64,000 nucleotides of DNA from Streptosporangium saharense (GCF_014203715.1 NZ_JACHJP010000015.1:26050-90049), one strand, 5' to 3'. Positions 44,754 to 52,886 are shown, counted from the first letter of the stretch. Notes: generated by a model not told the origin, from the sequence alone. Numbers and translations are program-made.

Positions 44754-44798
44754 ATAACGATGGTCCGCGTCAACCCGGGATGTCCGACTGCGGGAGGA

Positions 44799-45326
44799 TC
44801 AGCGCCGGAGGCCGTCGAGGATGACGGTGGTCAGGTAGTCGTCCGCGCGGGCGCCGGGGCGGCAGACGGCCACGTTGAGCAGGCCGACCACCTCGCCGGG
44901 CGGGATGTCCCCGCGCAGCGTCCCCTCCTCCTGGGCGCCCAGGGCCAGCCGTTCGAACAGGGCGTTGAGGTCGCGTTCCAGCCGGGCGAGCTCCGGGTTG
45001 GCGGTCGTCGCGGGCGACAGCGTCTTGATCAGGGCCAGGGGCAGCCCGGCGCAGTGCTCGACGACCAGGCGCAGGGCCTGCCAGTTCGGCCTGTCCTCGG
45101 CCACGACGGCCTCGCCGAAGGTCATGAGGCGGCGCAGCGCGTCCAGGGCGATGTCCTCGACCAGGGCCTGCCGGTCGGGGAAGTGGCGGTAGAGGGTGCC
45201 GACCCCCAGCCCTGCCGCGCGGGCGATCTCCTCCATCGAGACGGCGGTGCCGCGCTCGGCGAACAGGTCGAGCGCGGTCGTGACGATGAGCTCGCGGTTG
45301 CGTCGCGCGTCGGCTCGCACGGCCAC
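44799..45326 (-). CDS. TetR-family regulator
   Basis: A 175-residue TetR protein with the HTH TALDLFAERGTAVSMEEIAR, AAGLGVGTLYRHFPDR and QALVEDIALDAL; the C-terminal domain resembles the SbtR-like group. The GTG at 45326 follows AGGAGGGG. It is divergent from the LLM-class oxidoreductase gene across 93 bases, so that gene is its most likely target. Its stop is 46 bases before the VWA-operon operators; a link to that operon is not shown. Confidence 0.9.
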   Translation of the reverse strand: MAVRADARRNRELIVTTALDLFAERGTAVSMEEIARAAGLGVGTLYRHFPDRQALVEDIALDALRRLMTFGEAVVAEDRPNWQALRLVVEHCAGLPLALIKTLSPATTANPELARLERDLNALFERLALGAQEEGTLRGDIPPGEVVGLLNVAVCRPGARADDYLTTVILDGLRR

Positions 45327-45419
45327 GCCCCTCCTGGTCGGTTAACCGGAATCCCGGCCTCAGGTTAATGTACCGTGGACTCTCGGAACCGGAAGATCCG
45401 CTTCACTTTGGGGGGATTC

Positions 45420-46316
45420 GTGAGGACAGGTCTCTACATCAGCGGCGCCGGGCTGAGTCTGGACGCGATGATCGGGCAGGTGCGCGCCGCGGCGGACGCC
45501 GGGTTCGACAGCGCCTTCCTCAGCCAGCTCACCTCGTGGGACGCGCTCGCCGTGCTGGGCATCGCCGCCCGCGAGGTGCCCGGCATCGACCTGGGGACGG
45601 CGGTCGTGCAGACCTACCCCAGGCACCCGCTCGCGCTGGCCGGGCAGGCCCTCACCGCGCAGGCCGCCGGCGGCAACCGCCTCACCCTCGGGGTGGGGCC
45701 GAGCCACCGGCCGATCATCGAGGGGCAGTTCGGCTACTCCTACGACAAACCCGCCCGGCACGTCAGGGAGTACCTGTCGGTGCTGCGGCCCCTGCTGCGC
45801 GGCGAGCCCGTCGAGTATCACGGGGAGACCGTCTCCGCCTCAGGACAGGTGGACGTACCCGGCGCGAAGGCGCCCTCCGTGCTGCTGTCCGCGCTCGGAC
45901 CGGTCATGCTGCGCGTCGCGGGGGAGCTGGCCGACGGCACGGTGACCGTGTGGACCGGCCCCGAGGCGATCGCCGACCACGTCAGGCCCGCGATCACCCG
46001 CGCCGCCGAGGAGGCGGGACGGCCCGCCCCCAGGATCGTGGCCGGGGTCATGGTGAGCGTCACCGCCGACCCCGAGGGGATCAGGCGCGGGGTGGCCGAG
46101 CAGGTCGGGTTCGCCGCCCAGCTCCCCAGTTATCGCGCGATGCTCGACCGCCAGGGCAAGTCGGGGGTTCACGAGACGGTCGTCGCGGGTGACGAGGAGA
46201 CCGTGGCGCGGGCCGTACGGGAATATGCCGAGGCCGGGACGACCGAGCTGCTGGTGAGCCCGCTCGGTGACGAGCGCGAACAGGCCAGGACCCTCGAACT
46301 GCTCGCCCGGCTCTGA
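45420..46316 (+). CDS. LLM-class F420-dependent oxidoreductase
   Basis: A 298-residue luciferase-like TIM-barrel protein. It starts VRTGLYISGAGLSLDAMIGQ and has LSQLTSWDALAVLGIAAREV, LGVGPSHRPIIEGQFG and VTVWTGPEAIADHV, typical of actinobacterial F420-using enzymes. The substrate is unknown. GTG 45420 is chosen because GGGGGG precedes it and it gives the canonical N-terminus. It is divergent from the TetR gene and convergent with the J-like/kinase-like gene with a 2-base gap. Confidence 0.9.
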   Translation: MRTGLYISGAGLSLDAMIGQVRAAADAGFDSAFLSQLTSWDALAVLGIAAREVPGIDLGTAVVQTYPRHPLALAGQALTAQAAGGNRLTLGVGPSHRPIIEGQFGYSYDKPARHVREYLSVLRPLLRGEPVEYHGETVSASGQVDVPGAKAPSVLLSALGPVMLRVAGELADGTVTVWTGPEAIADHVRPAITRAAEEAGRPAPRIVAGVMVSVTADPEGIRRGVAEQVGFAAQLPSYRAMLDRQGKSGVHETVVAGDEETVARAVREYAEAGTTELLVSPLGDEREQARTLELLARL

Positions 46317-46318
46317 TC

Positions 46319-47293
46319 TCACAGGTGCAGGGGGCGGTAGGTCCTGGGGCCGTAGAGGTCGTCGAGCAGCTCGTCGAGCTCGGCCAGCAGCCCCCAGGCG
46401 TCCCGGGGCGGCGCGACCAGGCTGCCCCGCACGAAACGGCTGACCGCGCCGGGCACCCGGTCCCCCATGAGGGCCGAGACGCAGCGGGTCGCGAGTTTGA
46501 TGTCGAGGGTCTCGGTCGCGGGCGCCCCGGTGAGGACCTCCGGCGGATAGTCGTCGCGGTGCCTGGCGACCAGGACCTTCAGCGGGCTGCCGAGCGGGAC
46601 CGACTGGCTCCAGTCGACGAGCACGAGACCGTGGTCGATCGGATGGACCAGGACGTGGTGGCCGAACACCGCGCCGTGCACCACCCCGGCGCGGTGCGCG
46701 GCCCCGATCGCGACCAGCAGCCGCCGCCAGATCCACGCCGCGTCCCTAGGGTCGAGCACCGGCCGCCGCCGCGCGATCTCCGTCAGGGTCACGAACCCGT
46801 CGGGGACCCGGCTGATCACGTTCGCCCGCCGCTGCGCGCCGCCCGGACCGTGCCTGAGGGAGTCAACCAGCCTGGGCACGTACGGCAGCAGCACCGGATC
46901 GCCCTCCTGCTCGATCGTCCTGAGGGCCTGGGCCTCGCGCCGCATGAGGTCGTTGTCCGCCGGGCTGCGCGGGATCTTGAGGAGGGTGTCGGCGGCGCAG
47001 CCGTACAGGATGGCGGTCGTGCCTTCGCGGAACACCGGCCCGACGCGGTGGGTCCCCAGCACGGTCCCGGTCAGGTCGTCGGCGGGGGCGTGGCCAGTAT
47101 GTCCGGCGTGTTCGGCCCACAGGGTGGCCAGCCTGGCGAACGCCCTGGCGGCCTCGGGGCCGGGGGCGAGGTCGGGGTGGAGCAGCCGGGCCAGCCTCCG
47201 GTACACGCGTCGGGGCTCCCGCCCGCCGAACAGGTCCCTGGGGCCGTGGGCGGCGGTGACCAGCGCGATCGCCTCGGCCGAGGTGGTGGTCAT
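46319..47293 (-). CDS. J-domain-like and pseudokinase-like fusion protein
   Basis: A 324-residue cytosolic protein. Residues about 20-60 resemble a J domain (REPRRVYRRLARLLHPDLAP) with the HPD tripeptide at 39-41. Residues about 80-250 look like a protein-kinase fold: a LLKIPRS Lys strand, then AHRAGVVHGAVFGHHVLV where the catalytic Asp of HRD/HGD is Ala, and LVLVDWSQ replacing DFG. The kinase part is therefore probably inactive or binds nucleotide without transfer. It follows the NUDIX regulator in an ATGA-coupled operon. Function unknown; a chaperone-adaptor role is conceivable. Confidence 0.75.
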   Translation of the reverse strand: MTTTSAEAIALVTAAHGPRDLFGGREPRRVYRRLARLLHPDLAPGPEAARAFARLATLWAEHAGHTGHAPADDLTGTVLGTHRVGPVFREGTTAILYGCAADTLLKIPRSPADNDLMRREAQALRTIEQEGDPVLLPYVPRLVDSLRHGPGGAQRRANVISRVPDGFVTLTEIARRRPVLDPRDAAWIWRRLLVAIGAAHRAGVVHGAVFGHHVLVHPIDHGLVLVDWSQSVPLGSPLKVLVARHRDDYPPEVLTGAPATETLDIKLATRCVSALMGDRVPGAVSRFVRGSLVAPPRDAWGLLAELDELLDDLYGPRTYRPLHL

Positions 47294-48063
47294 CGGGCCT
47301 CCTCCTGCTCGGTCTCGGTGGGCCGCAGCAGGGCCGGGTGCAGCAGGCGGGCGTCCCCGGCGCGGTAGAGCTTGGCGCGCGGCCCGCCCCGGGAGCCGCC
47401 GCTGATCGTGCTGTGCCCGGTGGCCTCGACGAACCCGGGGACGGAGAGGACCTTGCGGTGGAAGTTGCCCGCGTGCAGCGGCACGCCCCACACCGTCTCG
47501 TAGACGCCACGCAGCTCGGAGATCGTGAACGTCTCCCCGGTGAACGTCGTGGCCAGCGGCGTGTACTCCAGCTTGGCCCGCGCCCGTTCGAGACCGTCGG
47601 CGAGGATGCGCGCGTGGTCGAAGGCCAGCTCGGGAGGGCGCAGGGCCGGGTGCCAGGCGGCCGCGGCGGCGTCGGAGCCCGCCTCGGGATCGGGCAGGTC
47701 GGGGGCGAAGGCGAGGTAGGAGATCGAGACGACCCGCATCCGGGGATCGCGTTCCGGGCTTCCGTAGGTGGCGAGCTGCTCGATGTGGGCGCGGGGGGAG
47801 AGCCCGGTCTCCTCGGCCAGCTCCCGCCTCGCCGCCTCGGGCAGGTCCTCACCCGGCCTGATGAATCCGCCCGGAAGCGCCCAGCGCCCCTGCTGGGGAG
47901 GGCGGCCCCGCTCGACCAGCAGCACGTGCAGCACCCCCGCGCGGATGGTCAGCGCGACCACGTCGACCGTCACGGCGACCGGGGGGTAGTCCCGGGGGTC
48001 GTACTCCGCCAGGAACGCCGATTCCTTCTCGTCCACGACCACGTCCTTCTCGAACCAAGACAT
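47290..48063 (-). CDS. NrtR-type regulator: NUDIX domain plus winged helix
   Basis: A 257-residue protein. The N-terminal NUDIX domain has an intact box GX5EX7REUXEEXGU (GGFIRPGE to EETGL, about 66-88). The C-terminal winged helix shows FTISELRGVYETVWGVPL, NFHRKVLSVPGF and RAKLYR, the NrtR pattern. NrtR repressors sense ADP-ribose or related NAD-derived nucleotides; an intact box means hydrolysis is possible. ATG 48063 is used; the palindrome at 48062-48078 overlaps it, implying autoregulation and probably a leaderless transcript. Confidence 0.88.
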   Translation of the reverse strand: MSWFEKDVVVDEKESAFLAEYDPRDYPPVAVTVDVVALTIRAGVLHVLLVERGRPPQQGRWALPGGFIRPGEDLPEAARRELAEETGLSPRAHIEQLATYGSPERDPRMRVVSISYLAFAPDLPDPEAGSDAAAAAWHPALRPPELAFDHARILADGLERARAKLEYTPLATTFTGETFTISELRGVYETVWGVPLHAGNFHRKVLSVPGFVEATGHSTISGGSRGGPRAKLYRAGDARLLHPALLRPTETEQEEAR

Positions 48064-48078
48064 TCTCAATATGAGAAT
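48062..48078. promoter_or_regulatory. NrtR-type operator overlapping its own start codon
   Basis: ATTCTCA-ATA-TGAGAAT (48062-48078) is a perfect 7-bp inverted repeat with a 3-bp centre. The last base of the start codon region lies inside it. Degenerate copies stand upstream of the VWA operon (44724-44753). Confidence 0.8.
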
Positions 48079-48108
48079 AACTTGTTCCCCGGGGTCCCGT
48101 ACACACCG

Positions 48109-48143
48109 ACGGGGGACCGTCCCTGAGTGGGACGGTCCCCCGT
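48109..48143 (-). terminator. perfect 15-bp terminator of the acyl-CoA dehydrogenase gene
   Basis: ACGGGGGACCGTCCC (48109-48123), loop TGAGT, GGGACGGTCCCCCGT (48129-48143). It lies 27 bases beyond the dehydrogenase stop on the minus strand and before the regulator's promoter. Confidence 0.85.
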
Positions 48144-48169
48144 GGTTCGCCTGCCGCGGGAGCAGGTGG

Positions 48170-49993
48170 TCAGAAGGCCTCTTCGGACAGCTCCATCAGG
48201 CTCTGGTCGGTGTCGGCCAGCACCCGGCGCTCGGCGGCCAGGCGGGGCAGGACGGTCCTGGCGAAGAACGACGCCGCGGCCACCTTGCCCTCGTAGAACG
48301 CCTGGTCCCTGCCGGGAGAGCCGAGGGCCGTCAGCGCGACCTCGGCCTGGCGCAGCAGCAGCCAGCCGATCACCAGGTCGCCCAGGGAGAGCAGGAACCG
48401 GGTGGTGTTGAGACCGACCCTGTAGACCTCCTGCGGGGTCTCCAGCGAGGTGATGGCCCAGCCCGCCATCGTGTCGGCCATGGCCTTGACCTCGTCGGCG
48501 GCCTCGTCGAGCAGCGCGCGCTCCTCCTTGAGACGGCCGTTGCCCGCCTGGGAGGCGGCGAAGGCCTTGATGTCGGTGTACAGCGAGCCCAGCGCGGTGC
48601 CCTGGTTGCGCAGGACCTTGCGGAAGAACAGGTCCATGCCCTGGATCGCGGTCGTGCCCTCGTAGAGGGAGTCGATCTTCGCGTCCCTGATGTACTGCTC
48701 GATCGGGTAGTCCTGCAGGTAGCCGGAGCCGCCCAGGGTCTGCAGCGACCGGGAGAGCAGCTCGTAGGACCGCTCGGAGCCGACGCCCTTGACCAGCGGC
48801 AGCAGCAGGTCGTTCATCGCCTCCGCGTGCCGGTCCTCCCGGCCCTCGAAGTGGGCGACCTGCACGGCGTCCTGGTAGGTGGCCGTCAGCAGCACCAGCG
48901 CGCGCATGCCCTCGGCGTACGACTTCTGGAGCATCAGCTCGCGGCGCACGTCGGGGTGGTGGACGATCGTCACGCGCGGGGCGGACTTGTCGGTCATCTG
49001 GGTCAGGTCGGCGCCCTGCACCCTGGCCCTGGCGTACTCAAGGGCGTTCAGGTAGCCGGTCGAGAGGGTGGCGATGGCCTTGGTGCCGACCATCATCCGG
49101 GCGTGCTCGATGATCATGAACATCTGCTTGATGCCCTCGTGCACGTCCCCGATCAGCGTCCCGACGGCCGGGTGCCGCTCCCCGAAGGTCAGCTCACAGG
49201 TCGTGGAGACCTTCAGGCCCATCTTCTTCTCAAGGTTGGTGACGTAGACGCCGTTGCGCTCGCCCAGCTCACCGGTCTCCAGGTCCACGTGGTACTTCGG
49301 GACCAGGAACATCGACAGGCCCTTGGTGCCGACGCCGTGCCCCTCGGGGCGGGCCAGCACGAGGTGGAAGATGTTGTCGGCCATGTCGTGCTCGGCGCTG
49401 GTGATGAAGCGCTTGACGCCCTCGATGTGCCAGGTGCCGTCGGGCTGCTCGATCGCCTTGGTACGGCCCGCGCCCACGTCGGAGCCCGCGTCGGGCTCGG
49501 TGAGGACCATGGTCGCGCCCCAGTTCCCGTCGATGGCCAGCCGGGCGAAGCGCTTCTGGTCCTCGGTGCCGATGAGGTGCATCACGTAGGCGAAGGCGGG
49601 TCCGCTGGCGTACATCCAGACGGCCGGGTTCGCGCCGAGGACCATCTCGGCGAGCGCCCAGTTGACGCTGGGCGGCAGGCCGGGGCCGCCGAGTTCGGCG
49701 GGCAGGCCGATGCTGGTCCATCCGGCGTCGCGGTAGGCCGCGAAGGACCGCTTGAAGCCCTCGGGCATCGTCACCGCGCCGGTCTTCGGGTCCAGGACGG
49801 GCGGCGTGCGGTCGCCCTCCTCGAAGGAGTCGGCCAGGACGCCGGTCGCCAGGCGGTTGACCTCGTCGAGGACGCTGCGCACGACGTCCTCGTCCATGTC
49901 CGCGTAGAGGCCGGAGCCCAGGACGTCCCCACGCCCGAACACCTCGAAGAGATTGAACTCCAGGTCACGGAGATTGCTCTTGTAGTGGCCCAT
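48170..49993 (-). CDS. long-form acyl-CoA dehydrogenase
   Basis: A 607-residue FAD enzyme of the long (about 600-residue) acyl-CoA dehydrogenase class like mycobacterial FadE5, oxidising acyl-CoA to 2-enoyl-CoA. It starts MGHYKSNLRDLEFNLFEVFG, a signature of this group. MVLTEPDAGSDVGA and KRFITSAEHD bind FAD/substrate, and IDSLYEGTTAIQGMD carries the catalytic Glu. A C-terminal extension of about 120 residues follows the core. Two TACYCRTCAGTAACC direct repeats lie upstream, likely TetR-type operators for fatty-acid control. Confidence 0.93.
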   Translation of the reverse strand: MGHYKSNLRDLEFNLFEVFGRGDVLGSGLYADMDEDVVRSVLDEVNRLATGVLADSFEEGDRTPPVLDPKTGAVTMPEGFKRSFAAYRDAGWTSIGLPAELGGPGLPPSVNWALAEMVLGANPAVWMYASGPAFAYVMHLIGTEDQKRFARLAIDGNWGATMVLTEPDAGSDVGAGRTKAIEQPDGTWHIEGVKRFITSAEHDMADNIFHLVLARPEGHGVGTKGLSMFLVPKYHVDLETGELGERNGVYVTNLEKKMGLKVSTTCELTFGERHPAVGTLIGDVHEGIKQMFMIIEHARMMVGTKAIATLSTGYLNALEYARARVQGADLTQMTDKSAPRVTIVHHPDVRRELMLQKSYAEGMRALVLLTATYQDAVQVAHFEGREDRHAEAMNDLLLPLVKGVGSERSYELLSRSLQTLGGSGYLQDYPIEQYIRDAKIDSLYEGTTAIQGMDLFFRKVLRNQGTALGSLYTDIKAFAASQAGNGRLKEERALLDEAADEVKAMADTMAGWAITSLETPQEVYRVGLNTTRFLLSLGDLVIGWLLLRQAEVALTALGSPGRDQAFYEGKVAAASFFARTVLPRLAAERRVLADTDQSLMELSEEAF

Positions 49994-50027
49994 GGGATCT
50001 GCTCCTTGAAACCGGGGGAACCGGGTC

Positions 50028-50070
50028 TACTCATCAGTAACCTTACCCCGGATGCTACCCGTCAGTAACC
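50028..50070. promoter_or_regulatory. direct-repeat operators of acyl-CoA dehydrogenase gene
   Basis: TACTCATCAGTAACC (50028-50042) and TACCCGTCAGTAACC (50056-50070), two 15-bp direct repeats 28 bp apart, 35-77 bases upstream of the start. TTACTG-type half sites are common in operators of fatty-acid-responsive TetR regulators; the regulator is not in this window. Confidence 0.65.
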
Positions 50071-50162
50071 CCCCAAAACCGTGCCGGTAAGGACGTTTGT
50101 CACAGCCCTCAGGGGAAGGCCGCCGTGCCGTACGGCCTGCTCGGCGGGGTTAGGCTCCTGCC

Positions 50163-50951
50163 ATGGACGAGCGGTGGCGTGCGGACCTCGCGCTGTGGGC
50201 GATCCCCGAGGAGATCGCGGCGAAGGCGCGGACCGACCCCTGGGGGCACTCGCCCGCGCGCTTCGCCGAGCGGACCGAGCGGGCGCTGGCCGAGCGGGAG
50301 GGGCCGACCCTGGACCGGGTCGCCGAGGCGCTGCCGCCGGGGGGCGTCCTGCTCGACGTCGGCGTGGGCACCGGGGCGGCCAGCCTGCCGCTCGCTGGGC
50401 GGCTGGGGGAGCTGGTCGCGGTCGACCCCTCACCCGGCATGCTCGCCGAGTTGAAGACCCGGGCCGCCAGTCTCGGGGTGCCGCTCAGGGTCGTCCCCGG
50501 GCGCTGGCCCGACGTCGCGGCCGAGACCCCGTCCGCCGACGTCGCGGTCTGCGCCCACGTCGTCTACAACATCCCCGACCTGGCCGCCTTCCTGACCGAA
50601 CTGTCCGGCCACGCCCGTCTCAGGGTCGTCCTGGAGCTGACGGAACGTCACCCGATGACCTGGCTCAACCCCCTGTGGGCGCACTTCCATGGGATCGTCC
50701 GCCCCGACCGGCCCACGGTCCACGACGTGATCGCGGTCGCCGAGGGGCTCGGCCACCGGGTGCGTCACGAGGCACGCCTGGCCCCGCTGTCCCGCTTCGC
50801 CACCCCGCAGGGCCTGGCGGAGAGCGCCTGCAGGAGGCTCTGCCTCGACCCCGGACGGACGGACGAGGTCGTCGCCGCCGCGATCCAGCTCGACATGTGG
50901 CCGCTTCCCCGCGAGCGCTGGTTCACGCTGTGGTGGGACACCGCGTCATAG
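50163..50951 (+). CDS. class I SAM-dependent methyltransferase
   Basis: A 262-residue Rossmann-fold methyltransferase. The SAM motif I is VLLDVGVGTGAASLPLA (about 62-78), followed by VAVDPSPGMLAEL (acidic end of strand 2) and ADVAVCAHVVYNI (motif IV region). The acceptor is unknown. It starts at ATG 50163 and is divergent from the acyl-CoA dehydrogenase gene. The guanidine riboswitch of the next gene follows directly. Confidence 0.88.
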   Translation: MDERWRADLALWAIPEEIAAKARTDPWGHSPARFAERTERALAEREGPTLDRVAEALPPGGVLLDVGVGTGAASLPLAGRLGELVAVDPSPGMLAELKTRAASLGVPLRVVPGRWPDVAAETPSADVAVCAHVVYNIPDLAAFLTELSGHARLRVVLELTERHPMTWLNPLWAHFHGIVRPDRPTVHDVIAVAEGLGHRVRHEARLAPLSRFATPQGLAESACRRLCLDPGRTDEVVAAAIQLDMWPLPRERWFTLWWDTAS

Positions 50952-51008
50952 GGGAATCAGGGGAGTGCCGGAGGCGTTTCTCGGGCAGAGCGCTCAAACG
51001 AGACGCTC

Positions 51009-51050
51009 CCGGACGAGACGCGCCGTACCCGGTCTGCAAAGACGACGCCT
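51009..51050 (+). ncRNA. guanidine-III riboswitch (ykkC-III)
   Basis: CCGGACGAG followed by CGCGCCGTACCCGGTC and, after a short loop, AAGACGACGCC matches, from memory, the conserved core of the guanidine-III class (for example the Thermobifida element), including the CCGG pairing and the pseudoknot-forming GCGCCGT. It lies directly upstream of a SugE/Gdx-type SMR gene, the classic target. GGAGGCGT (50970-50977) could also pair with ACGCCTCC (51045-51052), an alternative closing stem. Guanidine binding is expected to expose the GGGAG ribosome site. Confidence 0.85.
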
Positions 51051-51063
51051 CCAGGGAGTTGTC

Positions 51064-51384
51064 ATGGCGTGGGTTCTCATCGTCGTCGCCGGTCTGTTCG
51101 AGGTCGCGATGGCCTACTCGCTCAAGCTGAGCGACGGTTTCTCCTCGGTGCTGCCAAGTGTCGCGTTCGTGGTCTTCGCGGTGCTCAGTTTCGGTCTGCT
51201 CTCGCTGGCCCTCAAGAACCTGGAGGTCGGTACGGCCTACGCTGTCTGGACCGGCATCGGCGCCGTCGGCACCGCAGCCCTGGGCATGGTCGTGCTGGGG
51301 GAGGACGTCTCACCCCTGAAGATCATCTCTATCGTCCTCATCCTCGCGGGGGTCGTCGGGCTCAACCTCGCGGGCGGTCACTAG
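51064..51384 (+). CDS. gdx: guanidinium exporter, small multidrug resistance family
   Basis: A 106-residue four-helix SMR protein (older name sugE). The essential membrane Glu 13 (AGLFEVAMAYSLK) and GTAYAVWTGIGAVGTAALG are present; the sequence resembles Gdx rather than EmrE because of the WTGIG segment and riboswitch context. Gdx exchanges guanidinium for protons as an antiparallel dimer. The ATG at 51064 has GGGAG upstream, inside the riboswitch output region. Confidence 0.92.
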   Translation: MAWVLIVVAGLFEVAMAYSLKLSDGFSSVLPSVAFVVFAVLSFGLLSLALKNLEVGTAYAVWTGIGAVGTAALGMVVLGEDVSPLKIISIVLILAGVVGLNLAGGH

Positions 51385-51432
51385 TGTGAAACCGGCTTGA
51401 CGCGATAGATGGTGTCGCGGTTGGGTGGGGCC

Positions 51433-51801
51433 ATGATTGACGTGCGCTACGTGAGCTTCGACTGTGCCAGGCCGTACGAGCTGGCGATCTTCTGGAGTCA
51501 GGCCACGGGTGGGGAGCTCCACCCTGAGACGGTGCCGGACGACGAGGAGATCCTCGTCGTCGGTCCGAACCTGCTGTTCACCAGGGTTCCCGAGGGCAAG
51601 TCGGTCAAGAACCGCCTCCACCTCGACGTCACGGGCTCCGGCGGCACCACCCGCGAGCAGGAGGTCGAACGGCTGACCGGGCTCGGCGCCACGGTCCACG
51701 AGGACCGGCGCAACCCCGACGGCACCGGCTGGGTGGTCATGCTGGACCCCGAGGGCAACGAGTTCTGCGTCTGCCGCGCCGACTACGAGAAGCAGCCGTA
51801 G
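51433..51801 (+). CDS. VOC-superfamily (glyoxalase/dioxygenase fold) protein
   Basis: A 122-residue protein with two beta-alpha-beta-beta-beta units. DCARPYELAIFWSQATGG, LHLDVTGSG and MLDPEGNEFCVCR are characteristic of the glyoxalase-like group common in actinobacteria. Metal ligands are not certain. ATG 51433 behind GGTGGGG is preferred over the upstream GTG at 51409. Function unassigned. Confidence 0.85.
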   Translation: MIDVRYVSFDCARPYELAIFWSQATGGELHPETVPDDEEILVVGPNLLFTRVPEGKSVKNRLHLDVTGSGGTTREQEVERLTGLGATVHEDRRNPDGTGWVVMLDPEGNEFCVCRADYEKQP

Positions 51802-51863
51802 GCATTCGCGTGACGGCCTCCCGGGGCCTTCGACGGTCCCGGGACGTTCGGCCGATCGTGGCG

Positions 51864-52334
51864 TCAGTGCCCGTTGGGCAGCGAGGGACGGTCCCCACGT
51901 CCCCTGAGGGTCAGGGCCAGGATCGCGGTGATGAGATACACCACGACGCCGCCCTGCAGCGCGTCGAACGCGGCGCCGAACATGCCCTGGTCGTCCACGA
52001 CGAGCTGGACCGGATACATGAGCGCGGCGGCGCCGAGCGCGGGATAGAGCGAGAACCGCCACGGCCTGCGCAGCGCCCACATCCTGGCCTGTCGCGTCAC
52101 CCGGTCACCCGTGCCCGGCCTGCCGACCGAGCCGATCGCCGCCACCAGGGTGAACAGCGTGATCCCCAGGCAGAGCGCCCAGGTGAGGTCCGCGTCACCC
52201 GGCAGGATCACGCCCAGACCGAAGCTGACGGCCGCGGACGCGCCCCCGGTCACCGCCGCCGCCTTCCAGGGGGCTCCCCGCAGGGCCGCCCCGGCGAGGG
52301 ACATCTCGTCACGTCGAGTGAGTTCGTCGTTCAT
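51864..52334 (-). CDS. hypothetical membrane protein
   Basis: A 156-residue protein with about four hydrophobic segments (near 25-45, 50-68, 95-113 and 122-143). The N-terminus is charged (MNDELTRRDEMSLAG). No motif or family is recognised. It is divergent from the GNAT gene with a 90-base gap. Uncharacterised. Confidence 0.7.
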   Translation of the reverse strand: MNDELTRRDEMSLAGAALRGAPWKAAAVTGGASAAVSFGLGVILPGDADLTWALCLGITLFTLVAAIGSVGRPGTGDRVTRQARMWALRRPWRFSLYPALGAAALMYPVQLVVDDQGMFGAAFDALQGGVVVYLITAILALTLRGRGDRPSLPNGH

Positions 52335-52424
52335 GCTCTCCAGACTGCCCTTTCATCCCCCTCCCCCACATCGGGGAGCAACCCTGATCCGTCCCTGACG
52401 GCCGTCCCTCGGTAGGTTGACGGC

Positions 52425-52886
52425 ATGTCGGTGACTTCTCAGGTGATTTTCCGGACCGCGACGATCGAGGACGTTCCGGTGGTCCTGGCGCTGCTGGCCG
52501 ACGACGCGGTCTCCGGTGCCGCTCAGGGGGAGTACGGCGAGGCGCACCGGGCGGCCTTCGAGGCCATCGAGGCCGACCCGCACAACGAGCTGATCGTCGC
52601 CGAGTTGGATGGCGAGGTCGTCGGCACCATGCAGCTCACCTACATCCCGGGCATCTCCCGTGGGGGAGCGCTCAGGCTGCAGATCGAGGCGGTCAGGATC
52701 GCCGCCCACCTACGCGGCAGGGGGCTCGGCGGACAGATGATGCGCTGGGCCGTCGAGCGGGGCCGGACCAGGGGGTGCGCCCTGGTCCAGCTCACCACGA
52801 ACAAGGTCCGTGGGGACGCGCACCGGTTCTACGACTCGCTCGGGTTCGTCGCCTCACACGAGGGATACAAGCTCGCACTGAACTGA
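52425..52886 (+). CDS. GNAT-family N-acetyltransferase
   Basis: A 153-residue acetyltransferase. The acetyl-CoA motif A reads VRIAAHLRGRGLGGQMMRWA; motif B has ALVQLTTNKVRGDAHRFYDSLGF. The overall plan is that of small-molecule or ribosomal-type GNATs. The substrate is unknown. Its last 58 bases overlap, on the opposite strand, the repetitive tail of the PadR gene. Confidence 0.9.
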   Translation: MSVTSQVIFRTATIEDVPVVLALLADDAVSGAAQGEYGEAHRAAFEAIEADPHNELIVAELDGEVVGTMQLTYIPGISRGGALRLQIEAVRIAAHLRGRGLGGQMMRWAVERGRTRGCALVQLTTNKVRGDAHRFYDSLGFVASHEGYKLALN

